64,000 nt of DNA from Epiperipatus broadwayi (taxonomy: Eukaryota; Onychophora; Udeonychophora; Euonychophora; Peripatidae): contig JAQFVV010000317.1 in the NCBI GenBank assembly GCA_028023455.1, positions 321,501 through 385,500 of the forward strand, given 5' to 3'. Numbering within the stretch: position 1 is the stretch's first letter; each line of letters begins with the position of its first letter. This document shows positions 11,801 through 23,467 of this stretch, piece after piece. A program made the translations under genes and the position numbers. Under the pieces are notes generated by a model. The model saw only the letters and a program-made list of their open reading frames with translations. It had not been told where the DNA came from and searched no databases.

Positions 11801-13780
11801 GAAAAATCACTTATTGAAGCTGACCACAGAAATCTTAATCTTATATTTAAATTTATTTACAAACTGAGAAAGAAGGAAAAAATATTGTTATCAAAATGTA
11901 TGCACATTTAAAAAAAATATAAAAATTTAATCATCTGTTTAAAAACTATGACCATTATAAGTCTTATAATAACTTTTCCATGCATACAGTTAGAATTATT
12001 AAAAGAAGAAACTTTTGTCATGCTAAATCAAATTCTACAAGAATTATATTTTAATAATATATGATTTAGTCTAAATTTAATTTATTAACTGACACGTACT
12101 ATATTATATTTTATTCATTTGTCTGATAATGCAATTTTCACAATAACTTATATAAATTATAGTTATTAAATGTATAGTTTTGATAATATATAATTTTATT
12201 CACAGAATAACCAAATCTAATATGCTACCATAATTACTTTGATCATTTTATTAATCAAACTCAGAGAACCATTTTAACAAACTTATAAATAATGTCTTTT
12301 TTCCATATTAATACTAATTTACCTTTAAGTTGCTCCGTGAATAAATTTGAATATTATTAAAGTTATTTATTAGATTATTACAGTTATTTGAATTTACATC
12401 TTAATATATAAAATAGAAAATCATAACATTACAATATTAGTCAAAAAACAAAATTTTATAAAATTCTCTCATGACTATGGTTTCATCTATTAATAAAGGG
12501 ATCTTCTCAAATGCAATTCAGCTAGATACTAACATAGCATTTATGTAATTTACTTCAAGAACTAACTACCTTTAACATAAAAATGAGGTCTTCGTGACAT
12601 TGATGACCTCAGATTCAAAGAGATTTATCATTTGTGTTTCATTGACTCTTCTTTTTAATTCTTATTTTTATATAAAAGATAACATCTGCATTGTCAAATA
12701 ATATTTTATGACCTGTATTCAAATTCAATTCATGAATATACAAAGCTGAGTTATGATATGTATATTTAACTTTACACTTATGAACTCTATTATTAAAACT
12801 TAATTTACTTTGACTTATATAAATGTTATAACAATGCAAGCACGTCAAGAATGGATCTGCTATCAATTGGAGGATTTTTTTAATAGATTGAATGTTTTTA
12901 ATTCTAATATTAATTTTTCATTTTACTATTGAGGGGGTGGGGTACTTTTGAGTTTATCAAATTAAAATTTCTAGATTTAGGTATTAATAATGTTTTATTT
13001 TGTAATCATATTATTAAACATGAAAATTTCAAATATATGGCCAGACAGCTATCAATCCTTTATTCATAAGAAAATTTCTTTATTGGATTTTTGTTGTAGA
13101 AATAGAAGGTGTAATAATTTTGAAAATAATGCTTGTATTCAGAGGAGTCAGTTTGCTTCTGATTATATTGATTTAGACTATTTATAATGGTGAAAGTTAT
13201 TAGAAATGTATTTAATAAAAGTATCTATAGGCCTGATAGAAATAAAAATTGTTAGTGAGAATAAGAAGTTTATTTCTTTATCATTCAAGTCCTCAATTTA
13301 TAGATTGGATCATGAAAGACCTTGATTTAAATTCATTATTCAATAGTCATTCCAGTCACTTGCTAGCAAATCTAATTATTCTTGGTACATTTTATAAGAT
13401 TTCTTGAAGTTTTCATAAGATTTATATGGGTCAAAGTTAATTAAGTCCTAATAAAAGAGTTAAAGTTCATATTTTCATGTACTTAATAAAGCCATAAAAT
13501 ATTATTTGGCAATGCAGAAGTTATCTTTTATTAAAAAATGAATTCAAAAGGAAGTCTCATAAAGAGACTAATGATAAATCTACTTAAATATGATGCTATC
13601 AATCTCATAAAGACATTCTTTGATGTTAAAGATGGTTGTTTTTTGAAGTGAATTATGGGAAGACTATTTGTTTTATATATATATATTGTTGGTATCTAGT
13701 CGAATTTCACTTGAGATGGTTTATTTGTTAATAGATGAAACCATTGTCATGAGAAAATTTTAGGAAAATTTTGTTTTTGG
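11801..13780. other. AT-rich non-coding stretch
   Basis: No gene or nameable element. A short run of G (GAGGGGGTGGGG) lies near 12930. Open frames of 65-75 codons here have A/T-driven composition and no motif. Confidence 0.6.
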
Positions 13781-13789
13781 ATAGTATTG

Positions 13790-13985
13790 TAATGTTGTAT
13801 GACCACATACATCTTAAAAAGATAAATGATCAATATACATATTTTATGCTGAACAAGCACTTATCAGTTGGTCCAGATCATCAGTGCTCAGTTTATATTA
13901 AGATTGCAAGTCTTCAAACTTTAATAGACAATCTTCAGTCCTCTCGACCCTTTAAAGATCATTATTTTAGAAATAATATCATTTA
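13790..13985 (+). repeat. Dispersed repeat A, partial copy
   Basis: The stretch from AAAAGATAAATGATCAATA through AAGCACTTATCAGTTGGTCC and on to TCAGTCCTCTCG matches copies at 19622-19910, 29336-29595 and 43405-43640. The same core appears reversed at 43650-43758 and 54008-54135. The 71-codon open frame across it is a by-product of the repeat. Repeat A looks non-autonomous: no coding motif, roughly 260-290 bases when fullest. Confidence 0.75.
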
Positions 13986-14435
13986 ATAAGTATATATTTG
14001 AAACTTTGTATTTTTTATTTTTAAAAAATTAATGTTGACAATAATATATATATATTGAGTTTATTTAGTTTTGCTTGCTGATTAAAAAGTGGAAGCATTT
14101 TTTTTTTCTTAAATTATGATTCAATGATGTGAATGAAGGGAAAATATTACAATAACTATTATCACATCTAAGCATAGTGAAGAGGACATAATATTATAAA
14201 ATTATTGCTTCTAATTTTAAAAATTATCTTTTTTAAATTTATAAAAATATTTACTTTTAATAATACACCAATTAATGAAAATATCATCATCATCATTATT
14301 ATTTTCATTTTTAAACATTGTTTAAAACTTTGTGCTATCATTAATATGCAAATTCTTGTGAATTTATCTGAGTTAATAAATATATTTATTAATATTAGAC
14401 GCAATATAATTTTATTTTAACTTCTCAAGGGATCA
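13986..14435. other. AT-rich non-coding stretch
   Basis: Nothing recognised. Overlapping open frames on both strands at 14168-14420 are low-complexity A/T translations. Confidence 0.6.
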
Positions 14436-14439
14436 TGGC

Positions 14440-15080
14440 AAGCTTTGCACATTATTGTGATATACCATCAATCTTCACTATACTGTTTTTTTTTTTGTTA
14501 TGATGTATCATATTCCACTTGTGCTTCCTGTATTTTTAGCTTTATAATCAAGTACATGTCCCTATTTTATATTAAATCGTTTTTTTTAATTTCCTCAGTT
14601 TATTTTTTAACTACAATTTCAAATAGCTAAATAAAAGATCATTCAGTGTTGGCCTAAGTCTGTAATTTATATATTGTTTTCATCGTTTATCTTTTCTCAT
14701 CAAGTGCTAATTTTATTGATATCTTGAATCCGTCTAAGATATGAGAGCCATAATTTAATTTTATCTGCTATGTTTGATAATATACAAAACCTACTGATCA
14801 TTTTTATTTCCATTTATCCAGCCATCCCATTTTCTAAAAATCAGCTATTGTCTCAGTTAAAAAATTATTTGTTATATATTAAGATATACCATGTTTTTTG
14901 ATCGTAAATTCAGAAATGAAAATCATAAAGCTCGCCACTCTCAGTAATATATATTGTTTTATATTTGTCTTCATATTTATTTATTAGATGATAGTAATAG
15001 TTATAATGACAAACACATGTGTAGTGGGCATTAGAATTTGCCCTGTCAGTAATTTTGAAACCTCACCCTGCAAGCCATTT
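14440..15080 (-). repeat. Old copy of a LINE 5' region
   Basis: Two blocks align by eye with the minus-strand LINE at 39.8-40.87 kb. The block around 14515-14570 (ending AGTACATGTCC) matches 40200-40245. The block around 15005-15055 (GGGCATTAGAATTTGCCC) matches 40758-40780 and also 29955-29980. This copy is much more diverged than those two. It would represent endonuclease-coding sequence and the 5' untranslated region, in the minus orientation. Confidence 0.5.
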
Positions 15081-15450
15081 GTAAGGATACTTGTATAAAT
15101 TTAAAAAAATTGTATACATTGTTTATACATTATGATATTGCAGAAGTTTGTCTTTGTTCACTTCATTTGGTTCCATACTTTGACATGGACACCAAAAGTC
15201 CTCCATAATGTGTTTAACACATGCATATATACAGTGTAACTATACTGTCTAAATACATGGTTTTCATTATATATTATCCAAAGTACAAAGTAAATAAACA
15301 AATAAAATAAAGCATATTTGTAATTTTTTACAACATTTCAGCAACCATTTTTTCATCTCTGAGTGACATATTGAACCTGGAAATCTGTCCTGCAGATTTA
15401 CGCTTCACCTAGTGCCAATTATATAGTCACTAGAACTGGTTTGAACCTGA

Positions 15451-15510
15451 TATATATATATATATTTAATAGGCAATAGTATATATCTATATCTATATAT
15501 ATATATATAT
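15451..15510. repeat. (TA)n microsatellite cluster with TATC interruptions
   Basis: TA dinucleotides at 15451-15466 and 15481-15510, the second with ATCTATATCTATAT interruptions, followed by GGAGAGAGA. Ordinary slippage repeat. Confidence 0.85.
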
Positions 15511-15700
15511 GGAGAGAGATGTATAAATGCACGAATATTTAGTTCATCTGCCCATTCAACTTATACACATATATGTTCATATAAAAATTAACATTTAAAA
15601 GTTATAAAATTTTGTAATTGTATTTCAGTAACTTTCTAAAACAATTTATATTATATATAAACCAATTTATATTATATATCTTTTGTAAATCTTGTATTTT

Positions 15701-15958
15701 GCAAGCAGTAATTTATATAAAAAGAGATTTGTCAGTTAAGAGACAAACCTCATATTTATTGCAGGTAATTTGTGTAAAATAAAAATTATCAATTTGAGAG
15801 ACAAACCGCGGTAGTTTTGAAAGTTTATTGCTTCTAACTTATGTAGAAATAAAATTATCATTTAGAAGACAAACCACAATAGATGGAGAATTTTATTGCT
15901 AGTAATTTGTGGAAGTTTAACTATTATTTAAGAGTGAAACAATGCAATCAATTTTATT
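15701..15958 (+). repeat. Four degenerate tandem copies of a 60-69 bp unit
   Basis: Units start at 15701, 15761, 15830 and 15898. Each has the same order of parts: GC(A/T)(A/G)GTAATTT-GTG, then an A-rich segment with AATTATCA, then GAGACAAACC (GAAGACAAACC in unit 3; GAGTGAAACA in unit 4), then a segment ending TTTATT. Unit lengths are 60, 69, 68 and about 61 bases. Divergence between units is considerable, so the array is old. I see no coding capacity. Confidence 0.8.
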
Positions 15959-16089
15959 TTTAACTTTTGCAGACCTTTGTATCATTCTTAAAATACACGC
16001 AAGATCATAGATGCCAGAGGTTCTTTAATTATTTCATTTCACCATTTATTGCTCTAGTCTTTTTAATTTGTATATATGGGAATTGAGGT

Positions 16090-16560
16090 CAACTTAGAAT
16101 CTTAACCAGGTGTCCGAGTTTGAGGTAGCGGCTGATTCTTTAATGTGTGCCTATGTATAAATAGCTAAAATTTTCTATTTTTTTTTTCGGCTTTTTGTTT
16201 TGTGCTCCATTCGGAGAATACTTCACGCAATTTGTGTTGTGAAGCAAAATCATGGAGGGGTAAAGAAAATCGTCCACCCCTACCTCTGGGAAGCTTATCT
16301 AGCTCACTGTGCCCGGTTAGAAACATCTAAACCGAATATGCGAACTGTCCAGAAAATGTGTGCTTGAAAGACTCTTCACTCTCTGCCAATGCCCATTTCA
16401 AACCCAAGCTAGCCCATGATCATGATCTACCAATTACCTACATCATCGCATCCTCAAGCCCATGATAATATCTATCCTGCCACCAGCTATGAACTCTGAA
16501 TTAATAAATTGTTCTAATTCTAAACTATATTATACACCGCTGCTTCCTTACTTAATTTTA
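16090..16560 (+). repeat. GC-richer island with TATA-like and poly(A)-signal-like motifs, possible LTR
   Basis: The block is much less A/T-biased than its flanks. It carries TATAAATAG at 16156-16164 and, about 345 bases later, AATAAA-like sequence (GAATTAATAAATTG near 16500). That order, TATA box then polyadenylation signal, fits a plus-strand LTR or a small transcription unit. I could not find matching long terminal repeats elsewhere in the window or any gag/pol motif. Confidence 0.3.
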
Positions 16561-17290
16561 AAGCTGTTATATAAATGCTAATAAGGTCTGTGTGATTTAT
16601 TATCTTGCTATATCAATTTTCTGTTTTGATGCAGCAATTTAGAATTAATTGATTTTTCTTATTTTATTATTCTAATTCATTTTGATATGCCAAGAACAAT
16701 CTAGCGAGTGAATTTAATCCTCCACCCCATTAGTTTCTCCTATTAAACTAAGGAGATGTAAAGTTCCTTTAAAGTTCGTTGTTATAAACTCGCTCGGTTT
16801 TATACCAATTATTTTCAATAATTTTATTCTTTAAATGACCGGAAGGTCTTGATATTTACATTGAATTATTACTCCTAACTACAAAATTTAACCCTCATCT
16901 CATCATTGAAAGTTGTCATTATTTTAACTAATTAAATCTCAACAGCAGTGAATTTAATATGTAATTTATAATTTTATTTTAATAATAATAGTAACATGAA
17001 AGGTTTTTAATGTGTAAGTAATCATAGTTATTTGTGCAGTGATTGCTGGTAGAAATATGAAGATATTTTTGAGATGTGGAAGAGAGCAATTTATCCCTTT
17101 TTAGTTTTAACTGTGACCCCTTTCTGTGCATTTATTGATCATTAGTTAACTGCCCGGGATGGTTTGCTTTTAAGCATTCTATTATGCAGGAGAGCATCAT
17201 ATAAGAGTCAGGTGTGTATTAATTTATCGTGGTCATTAGTGACACGAACCATTTATATGTTTTGGGCATTATATGTGTATCATTGCAATC
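16561..17290. other. Mixed-composition non-coding stretch
   Basis: No gene recognised. It may be the internal part of the same unclassified island, since CCACCCC and CGCTCGG patches at 16725-16800 recall the neighbouring block. Confidence 0.45.
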
Positions 17291-17295
17291 TTTAT

Positions 17296-17538
17296 TTATA
17301 ATTTTCTTGCTTTGTCATTTATTTTGGGATCTTCCAAATGACCAGTCCCACTATTCATCATCCCTCTAAAAGTAGATGCATTTTCTACTCGGGATCTTCT
17401 CCAGGCACCCCAATGAATCAGTGTATGGGAAACATATGGATGAACCATCCCAACACCCACTGTGCCATTACTCTTCTGAGATATGACCTTGGCCATCATG
17501 CAGGCATACTCCTTTTTGTACCAATATGCCAAAGCCAC
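17296..17538 (-). CDS. Unidentified open frame in a GC-rich patch
   Basis: An 80-codon minus-strand frame begins at a GTG (codons reading VALAYWYKKEYACMMAK) and ends RKL-stop. Composition is clearly higher in GC than the surroundings and the predicted peptide is not low-complexity. The plus strand is also open over most of the same interval, and an upstream in-frame TGA directly precedes the GTG, so there is no natural start codon. I do not recognise a family. It may be a transposon gene scrap or an exon; an open frame by chance in a GC-richer patch is also possible. Confidence 0.25.
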   Translation of the reverse strand: MALAYWYKKEYACMMAKVISQKSNGTVGVGMVHPYVSHTLIHWGAWRRSRVENASTFRGMMNSGTGHLEDPKINDKARKL

Positions 17539-17559
17539 TCAAGAGCGTGTTAAATGACC

Positions 17560-18430
17560 GCCCCTCTAAATACGATTGTGAGTGATAACGTAATACTGCC
17601 TTAGTATTATAATAAGTTGTCTATCCACCTGCAATGCTCTCTACCAGTTGTAATTGTATGTCATTCGCCTTCCATTCATTTTAATTTCTAAGTCAGGTTA
17701 GCATTACAGCTTCTTTTAGCTGAATAGTTTTGCTCCCACTCATCAGAGTGATCTCCCAAATATTGCACATTTTTCAAATCACACATCCCAAACTCTTATT
17801 CATATATATGTAATGACTAATACAACTCATTAGTGTGAATCTATAATATATTAAATGAGGGTTAAGTTACAAGGTATTATTGGTTACCTAATTAATTTAT
17901 TTGATTCTTGGCATATTAATCGCACCACCATATCTGAGCAACTACTGTTGTTCTATATATGTAATAATTGCACTAACTAACTTTATGTAGTAACACAGGG
18001 GTTTTATGTATTTATGTAAATTCTATGATTTATTGACTCATCCCTAAAATGCATGATTGCAAATCAAACCACAATCAAATTTGTAACTACCATTGCCCAG
18101 ACATTCTATACAGCTATTATGTTATTATCATATTTAATTGTTCAATAAATTTATATTATATTATTTTCTATATTCTCGCATTTGTTATTCATTGCCTGAA
18201 TCTCTCATATGACTGTTTAGGTTAAATTAAATTATTTTAAAGTAAATGAAAAATGTTATTGGTATTATTAATTAACTCACTTTATTTAAAGTTGCCTTGA
18301 ACGATATTAAGTATCTGATTATTAATCTATTAAAGAATAGCCTGTCCTGCTCTTAAAGTATTATATTTCATAATAATCATTGGCCAATTATTGAAATATT
18401 ATTAATTTCCAAGTCTCTTTGCTCACCCTG
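17560..18430. other. Mixed to AT-rich non-coding stretch
   Basis: No motif recognised. Composition shifts gradually from the GC-richer island back to A/T-rich sequence. Confidence 0.5.
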
Positions 18431-18625
18431 TTCTCATTGCTAGGCCTGGAGTAAATGAAGGCTTGCTAGTATCCTCAAAAGCATTGTCCGTACAGTCAGA
18501 GACCCTGGAGCATGGCCAAATAGGTTAGCATTTAGTACTGTTCCAGACCTGTGTATCTCACGCATTGCTAGACTGCTATACTTTGCTTGGATTCTAGGTC
18601 TTGTTGAATGAACACAAAATTTGAC
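18430..18625 (-). other. GC-richer patch with a short minus-strand open frame
   Basis: The patch is open on the minus strand as far as about 18440 (residues include TRPRIQAKYSSLAMREIH). Composition contrasts with poly(T)-rich DNA immediately to the right at 18640. No family was recognised. It is likely an inserted repeat fragment; a T-rich stretch at its right edge could be the complement of a poly(A) tail of a minus-strand or plus-strand retrocopy, but orientation is unresolved. Confidence 0.3.
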
Positions 18626-18741
18626 TGGTACAGAGTTTGTTTTTTTTTCCAATATACATTTTTTTTTTCAAAAAAAAAAGAAAATTTGTAAATAAATTTT
18701 ACAATATGGTAATAGCATTTTTTTTCCATCTTGGTGTACAG

Positions 18742-18799
18742 CACACAATTATGTTTATTTATAAATAATACACACAATTATGTTTATTTATAAATAATA
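18742..18799. repeat. Perfect tandem duplication of a 29-bp unit
   Basis: The unit beginning CACACAATTATG at 18742-18770 is repeated exactly at 18771-18799. A simple recent local duplication. Confidence 0.9.
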
Positions 18800-19615
18800 G
18801 TTTTTGTTAAAAGCAAATACATTTCATTCTTCATTTACTATTCTTTCCAAATTTGCTGTGCAGTATTATGCATAATAAAATTTTATCTGAGCATAATGCT
18901 AAAAGTTTTACAAAATGTTAGAACATACTAAAAGTTGATACTTACTTAAAAATGTCAAACAATTAGAGAGATCCTAATTTCTTGACAACAAGACTACTAT
19001 TATGTTTCTATAAGAGAACAAAGTTATTGAAAAAAAAAAACCCTATAGCATATTTAATAGTGAAAAAACAAACATGTCTCTATTTACTTTATTTCAAATA
19101 TAAAATACTCAGTGCAAGATATGTAAATGTGTTCTTCAATTTTATTCTTTATAACTACATTATTACTTTTTTAAAATTTTGTTAATACTATAATCTTAAT
19201 TTATATGTATATACTCTACATGTAAATAAATATCTGTGTTATGTGTGTGTGTGTTAAAAAGTACTGTACACTTGCATTTCAATAAACAAAGTATTCTAAT
19301 CTAATCATTGTTTATCAACAAAATATTATCTATTATATACTATATATATTTACATGCAAATGGAGTATGGAATAAAATATAACAGTTTATGGCTCTATTT
19401 TATATACAGCATAGATATTTTAAAGACATATATGCAATAGGATTAGTTTATTTAGAAAAGTATAATTTTAAATTTTCTAAAAACATTTAACAATTCAGTT
19501 ACTTAAACATTTATTCACAAGTAAAATACTATTATTAAAATTTTTGTCCCCAGATACAATTTTAATGTAAAATTTAAGCCATTGGCAGAAATAATTTAAC
19601 AATATATATGGGATT
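18800..19615. other. AT-rich non-coding stretch
   Basis: No gene or nameable repeat apart from a short (GT)n tract near 19241-19254. Confidence 0.6.
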
Positions 19616-19621
19616 TGGATA

Positions 19622-19910
19622 CAGACTTTCAAGCTCGCTTTAGCTATTACTCTATCTCAAGTAACTGATGCACATGACACACATGTGAAAAAGATAAATG
19701 GTCTCCAATATATGTATTTCGTGTTGAACCAGCACTCATCAGTTGGTCTAAATAATCATTTTTCACACACATATATATAATCAGTGCTCAGTTTATATTA
19801 AGATATCAAATCTTCAATCTTAAACAGCCAGGCTTCTATCTACTCCAACTCTTCAACTGTCCATACCATTGAAAATCTGATGATGGTATGCCCAAATCCC
19901 TTGTTGATGA
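19622..19910 (+). repeat. Dispersed repeat A, long copy
   Basis: It begins near GACTTTCAAG (19625), passes through AAAAAGATAAATGGTCTCC and AACCAGCACTCATCAGTTGG, and ends near CCCTTGTTGATGA (about 19910). The last part, TTGAAAATCTGATGATGG, is shared with 29546-29565. This copy and the one at 29.4 kb best define the full length of the family. Confidence 0.75.
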
Positions 19911-20362
19911 ATTATATAAATAATGCGTGTATTTCAAAATTTATTATATATATATATTAATTATGTAATTATCAAAAAGTTCTACATATTAAAATATCAC
20001 TTTTTCTCTCAGAAAAATTAATAATTATAACTTACAAATTTCTTTTTCCATTTTTCTTGTGATGAAAATTATGAAATATAAGACATGTCATGTCCAAATG
20101 ATGTTAAATTTGAAAATTCAAACTACTGTATTCTTCTATAAAAGAAAAAAAAATAGCAATATCCATCTGCTTAAGAGATTTTGTGATCACAGTGTTAAAT
20201 TTTCATCTAAAAAAGTATAGTTTTATAGTATTAAATTTTAATTTAAAACTTTTTTATTTAATAATTTGTTTGAAACAGAATTTATTAAAAATTGAAAATA
20301 TGAGTATGGGTGAGTAATGTATAATTGAATGATTAACTGCTGGAGGAGCCAGATATTATTTA

Positions 20363-20625
20363 GTTACTAAGAGCTTCAATGCAGAGAACTTCAGTCCACC
20401 ACTGTGCTAACTTGTTTAGGGCATTTATGTAAATAAATTAAGTATCATGGTAGAGTGACAGATTCTGGAGCTTAAGATTCATGGATACCTTCTGAGCAAT
20501 TATTACTACCATTACTAATTGTCTATTTTTTTCTTATTTAATGATCAAAATGATAGTTTAAGGCCTCAATGCAGAAAACTTCAGCCCTTCAGTTCACTAC
20601 TCTACCACTGTGCAACCTGTATAGA
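20363..20625 (+). repeat. Direct repeat pair around GCAGAGAACTTCAG
   Basis: Two blocks about 190 bases apart share CAATGCAGAGAACTTCAG / CAATGCAGAAAACTTCAG (20374 and 20565), followed within 10-25 bases by ACCACTGTGC and a TAGGGC / TAGAACGC end. The second copy has an insertion. A local duplication or two copies of a short repeat. Confidence 0.6.
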
Positions 20626-20880
20626 ACGCTAACGATTGTAGTAGTAGTGTGTTTATTTTTCAAGTGTTGTCTGTCTATTATTTTAACTAAACTTCACAGT
20701 TGTGTTGTATATATGAACCTAATTAACATTATTCTCTATTTTTAATTGTATTGTGAATATATTTAGTGAATATATATATATATATCTTTTATGTATACAA
20801 AGAAATATTAATCATATTATTAATTTTGAATAAAGAAAATAAGATTTATTTATTTGGTCTTATGATTTTCATATATTAGT

Positions 20881-20930
20881 TGTTTTTTTTGTAATACTTG
20901 TGTCTGTGTGTGTTTGCAGGTAAGTATAAA
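20881..20930 (+). promoter_or_regulatory. Recursive splice site motif (acceptor fused to donor)
   Basis: A T- and TG-rich tract from 20881 leads to TTTGCAG ending at 20919, and the next bases are GTAAGTA. The 3' splice acceptor consensus and the 5' donor consensus therefore abut with no exon between them. This is the arrangement used for ratchet splicing of very long introns in animals. If functional, the host gene would run on the plus strand. No flanking exon is identified, so function is unproven; chance juxtaposition is possible in 64 kb. Confidence 0.4.
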
Positions 20931-21049
20931 TATATTTATACTTAATATTTTGCATGTAGATAATGTTTGTGTAAATCATATCTGGAACAGTTTACATTAT
21001 TTTGTATACAGAGAATCAAAACATTTTTATCTGATGTTTTATTTGAAAA

Positions 21050-21640
21050 TTGGCCATTTCAGAGCTTATGGGTCATCACCTGTCTCAGCAATCTGCGTAA
21101 AATTGTCACAGATTGAAAGAGTGGCAGCAGTGAACTGCACATTCTGTGAAAAACCTGCTGGTGAAAGGCAGGGATAATGGAAAGGGAGAGAGATAACTAG
21201 GCAAGTATTTATAGCTAATCACAGACTGCCATTCTCTGATGGAAATTGTTAAATTCTGCTTGCATATTTTATGTCTGTCCGCACCACCTGGGGCTGCTTT
21301 GACCAACAATTTCAATTTGTTTTCCTGGACAATATTTTAAGGCAATCGCTAAAGATGAGCTTGTGATGGGGGGCAATTTTCAACATTTGTATATGAATTC
21401 TGTGAGTATATTAGGAATGTGGGGGTGCTAATGTATCTAATCTCTCTGAAGCTATCCAGGTTTGTGAGAGTAGGTATTGCTGAAGTAACAGGATTGTCGG
21501 GATAGGAGCAACAGGGATTAAATATTTTGTTTGAAATTGTGGATTCCCTGAAACTACTTTCAGCTTGGAGAAAACTAATGCATTCACTCCTTCCTCATAA
21601 ACAGGCACTTGCTTTCATATATAGATCAAGAACAAAGAAG
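21050..21640. other. GC-richer island, no identified product
   Basis: This block differs sharply in composition from flanking DNA. Open frames exist on both strands: plus, ending 21177; minus, 21106-21315 and 21411-21608. None has a recognisable motif. TATTTATAG (TATAAATA on the minus strand) lies near 21206-21214, as in other islands of this window. It may be a decayed transposon or, because it follows the recursive splice motif, a host exon region; I cannot distinguish these. Confidence 0.3.
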
Positions 21641-21649
21641 CAATAATAT

Positions 21650-22680
21650 TAGTAGGGGAAGCTTTTATTAGCTCATTATTTTAACTTTTATATTTTTAAA
21701 TCCGAATCACTATGCATTTATTATTGTTGTAGCTCTTTTATTGTTTTTAATAACATTACTGTTCACTTTTAAATATCCAAGAATATTTTTATAAAATATT
21801 TTATAAAAAAAAAAACTTAATGTGACATTTAATACTATATTTTTTAATTAACTATATATATATTGAAGAGATTTTAATACATTTTTTCTTCTTTATCTGA
21901 GATATGTAGAATAACTATATGAATTTATAAAAATTATAAATGCAAAAAAAAAATCATTTTTAAGCAAACAATTGTTACTTCTTTTTTTAAACAATTTAAA
22001 AATTTTTATATTATAAATTTTATATCGCGAGAGGATTTTCAATGCTGGTTAGAATTTTTTTAGATAGTTAATCAATTACCAGCCCTGCTAGATATCCTGT
22101 TGTTAGTCAATAGATGGGAAGGGTAGAACACCAAAAACTTTCGAAAATATGGTGGTTGACTGACTTCATTTTATTAATATTCTTCTATGAAGAAATGCAG
22201 AAAAGTATTTTGTCTTGCAGTAATACTTAAAACTATTTTTATTTATCTTATTTTCTAAAGACCCACACTATTCTTTTTTTTTTTTTAATCATCACTTTAT
22301 ACTGAATATGTCGCCCTACACTGTTTAATTAATGAATTTAGTAGAATATCGAATTCTGCAGGATTAGATGCTCAGATCGATCCCTTTTCTGGCATTTCCG
22401 GAGTTTGAATTTCTTATGAATCCTTAATAAAAAATTCATTCGATTATTTTTTATTGAAAGTATTTACAAAATTGATGTGCATCATTCTTGTTTATTATTA
22501 TTCTAATACGAGTATGAATAAAATTTAGTTGTTGTTTTTTTACAAATCTTATTAAAATGAGTTAGTTGGCAGGATTTGAGGTATATAGATAATATCCTAT
22601 TTGCAAAAATTACTCCAAGTGCATAATTATGTATTTGCTTTTTAGAAGAATCTGAATTTTATTGTTATTGTAACAGTCAA
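21650..22680. other. AT-rich non-coding stretch
   Basis: No motif recognised beyond poly(A)/poly(T) runs and a short GC-richer patch at 22350-22420. Confidence 0.55.
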
Positions 22681-23121
22681 ATCTGTACATTCGCGTAACA
22701 AAATCCTGTTTTAGCAAATCATACCAAGGTTGACCAGCATAGAGTGGTACGAACCACGTTGTCTGATATAGCCCCAATTTCTTTACTAACGCTCAAAGAT
22801 TTACCAACTTGCGGATGACATATATGAGGCCACAGCAGCATTTTCATTCCTCACGTACCGGCATTAGAACATCGGTAAAGCACAAGACTATGAGAAATTG
22901 ACTTACTGACTAGTATAGCTATATAGACGATGTGTGGCTTGGACATAATTATAAAATATGGATTGTGATTCTTAACTAAGGATTAACTAATCTATAAAGA
23001 CTTACCAATGAGCAACATTGAGACATGAAACAAAAGTTAAATTCAAAACTAATTTAATAAAAACTAAATATTAAAATTAATAAATGAAAATAATGATTAT
23101 AACGTGGCTATATAGGTTTTC

Positions 23122-23467
23122 TCACACGCAGGTGACTAAGTTAGGGATACAATTTCATATTTGAGGTTGGGATTCACACGCAAGTGATGACTGGGGTTAT
23201 AATCATTTATGGTTTGCCTAGTTGCATATGGCTTTAATTTACATATACATTTGGGACAATTTAAATCACTAACAGGTGACATTAATTATTTTGGTTACAA
23301 ATTAGTTACATTACTAGATTTATTACAGATACCTATATCACTCGTAGGTGATGATTTTAATAAGAGCATTTACTGTTTATATAGCAATTCCAATCACGCC
23401 AGGTAATTATAGTTTGGATTACAAATCATTTAATTTAGTTTGCTATATAGATATCACTCGCAGGTGA
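23122..23467. repeat. Six spaced copies of a 14-base imperfect palindrome
   Basis: Copies: TCACACGCAGGTGA (23122), TCACACGCAAGTGA (23174), TCACTAACAGGTGA (23266), TCACTCGTAGGTGA (23338), TCACGCCAGGTAA (23394, one base shorter) and TCACTCGCAGGTGA (23454). A weaker relative, TCACGTAAGTGA, lies at 24548. The ends TCAC...GTGA are inverted, and most copies contain the E-box CAGGTG. Spacing is 52-92 bases and the sequence between copies is not conserved to the same extent, so this is not a simple tandem array. Confidence 0.75.

Noticed and set aside
15701-15958. CRISPR-like array
   Set aside because: Repeats are diverged and the whole 60-69 base unit is repeated, so there is no repeat/unique-spacer structure; the DNA is also clearly eukaryotic.
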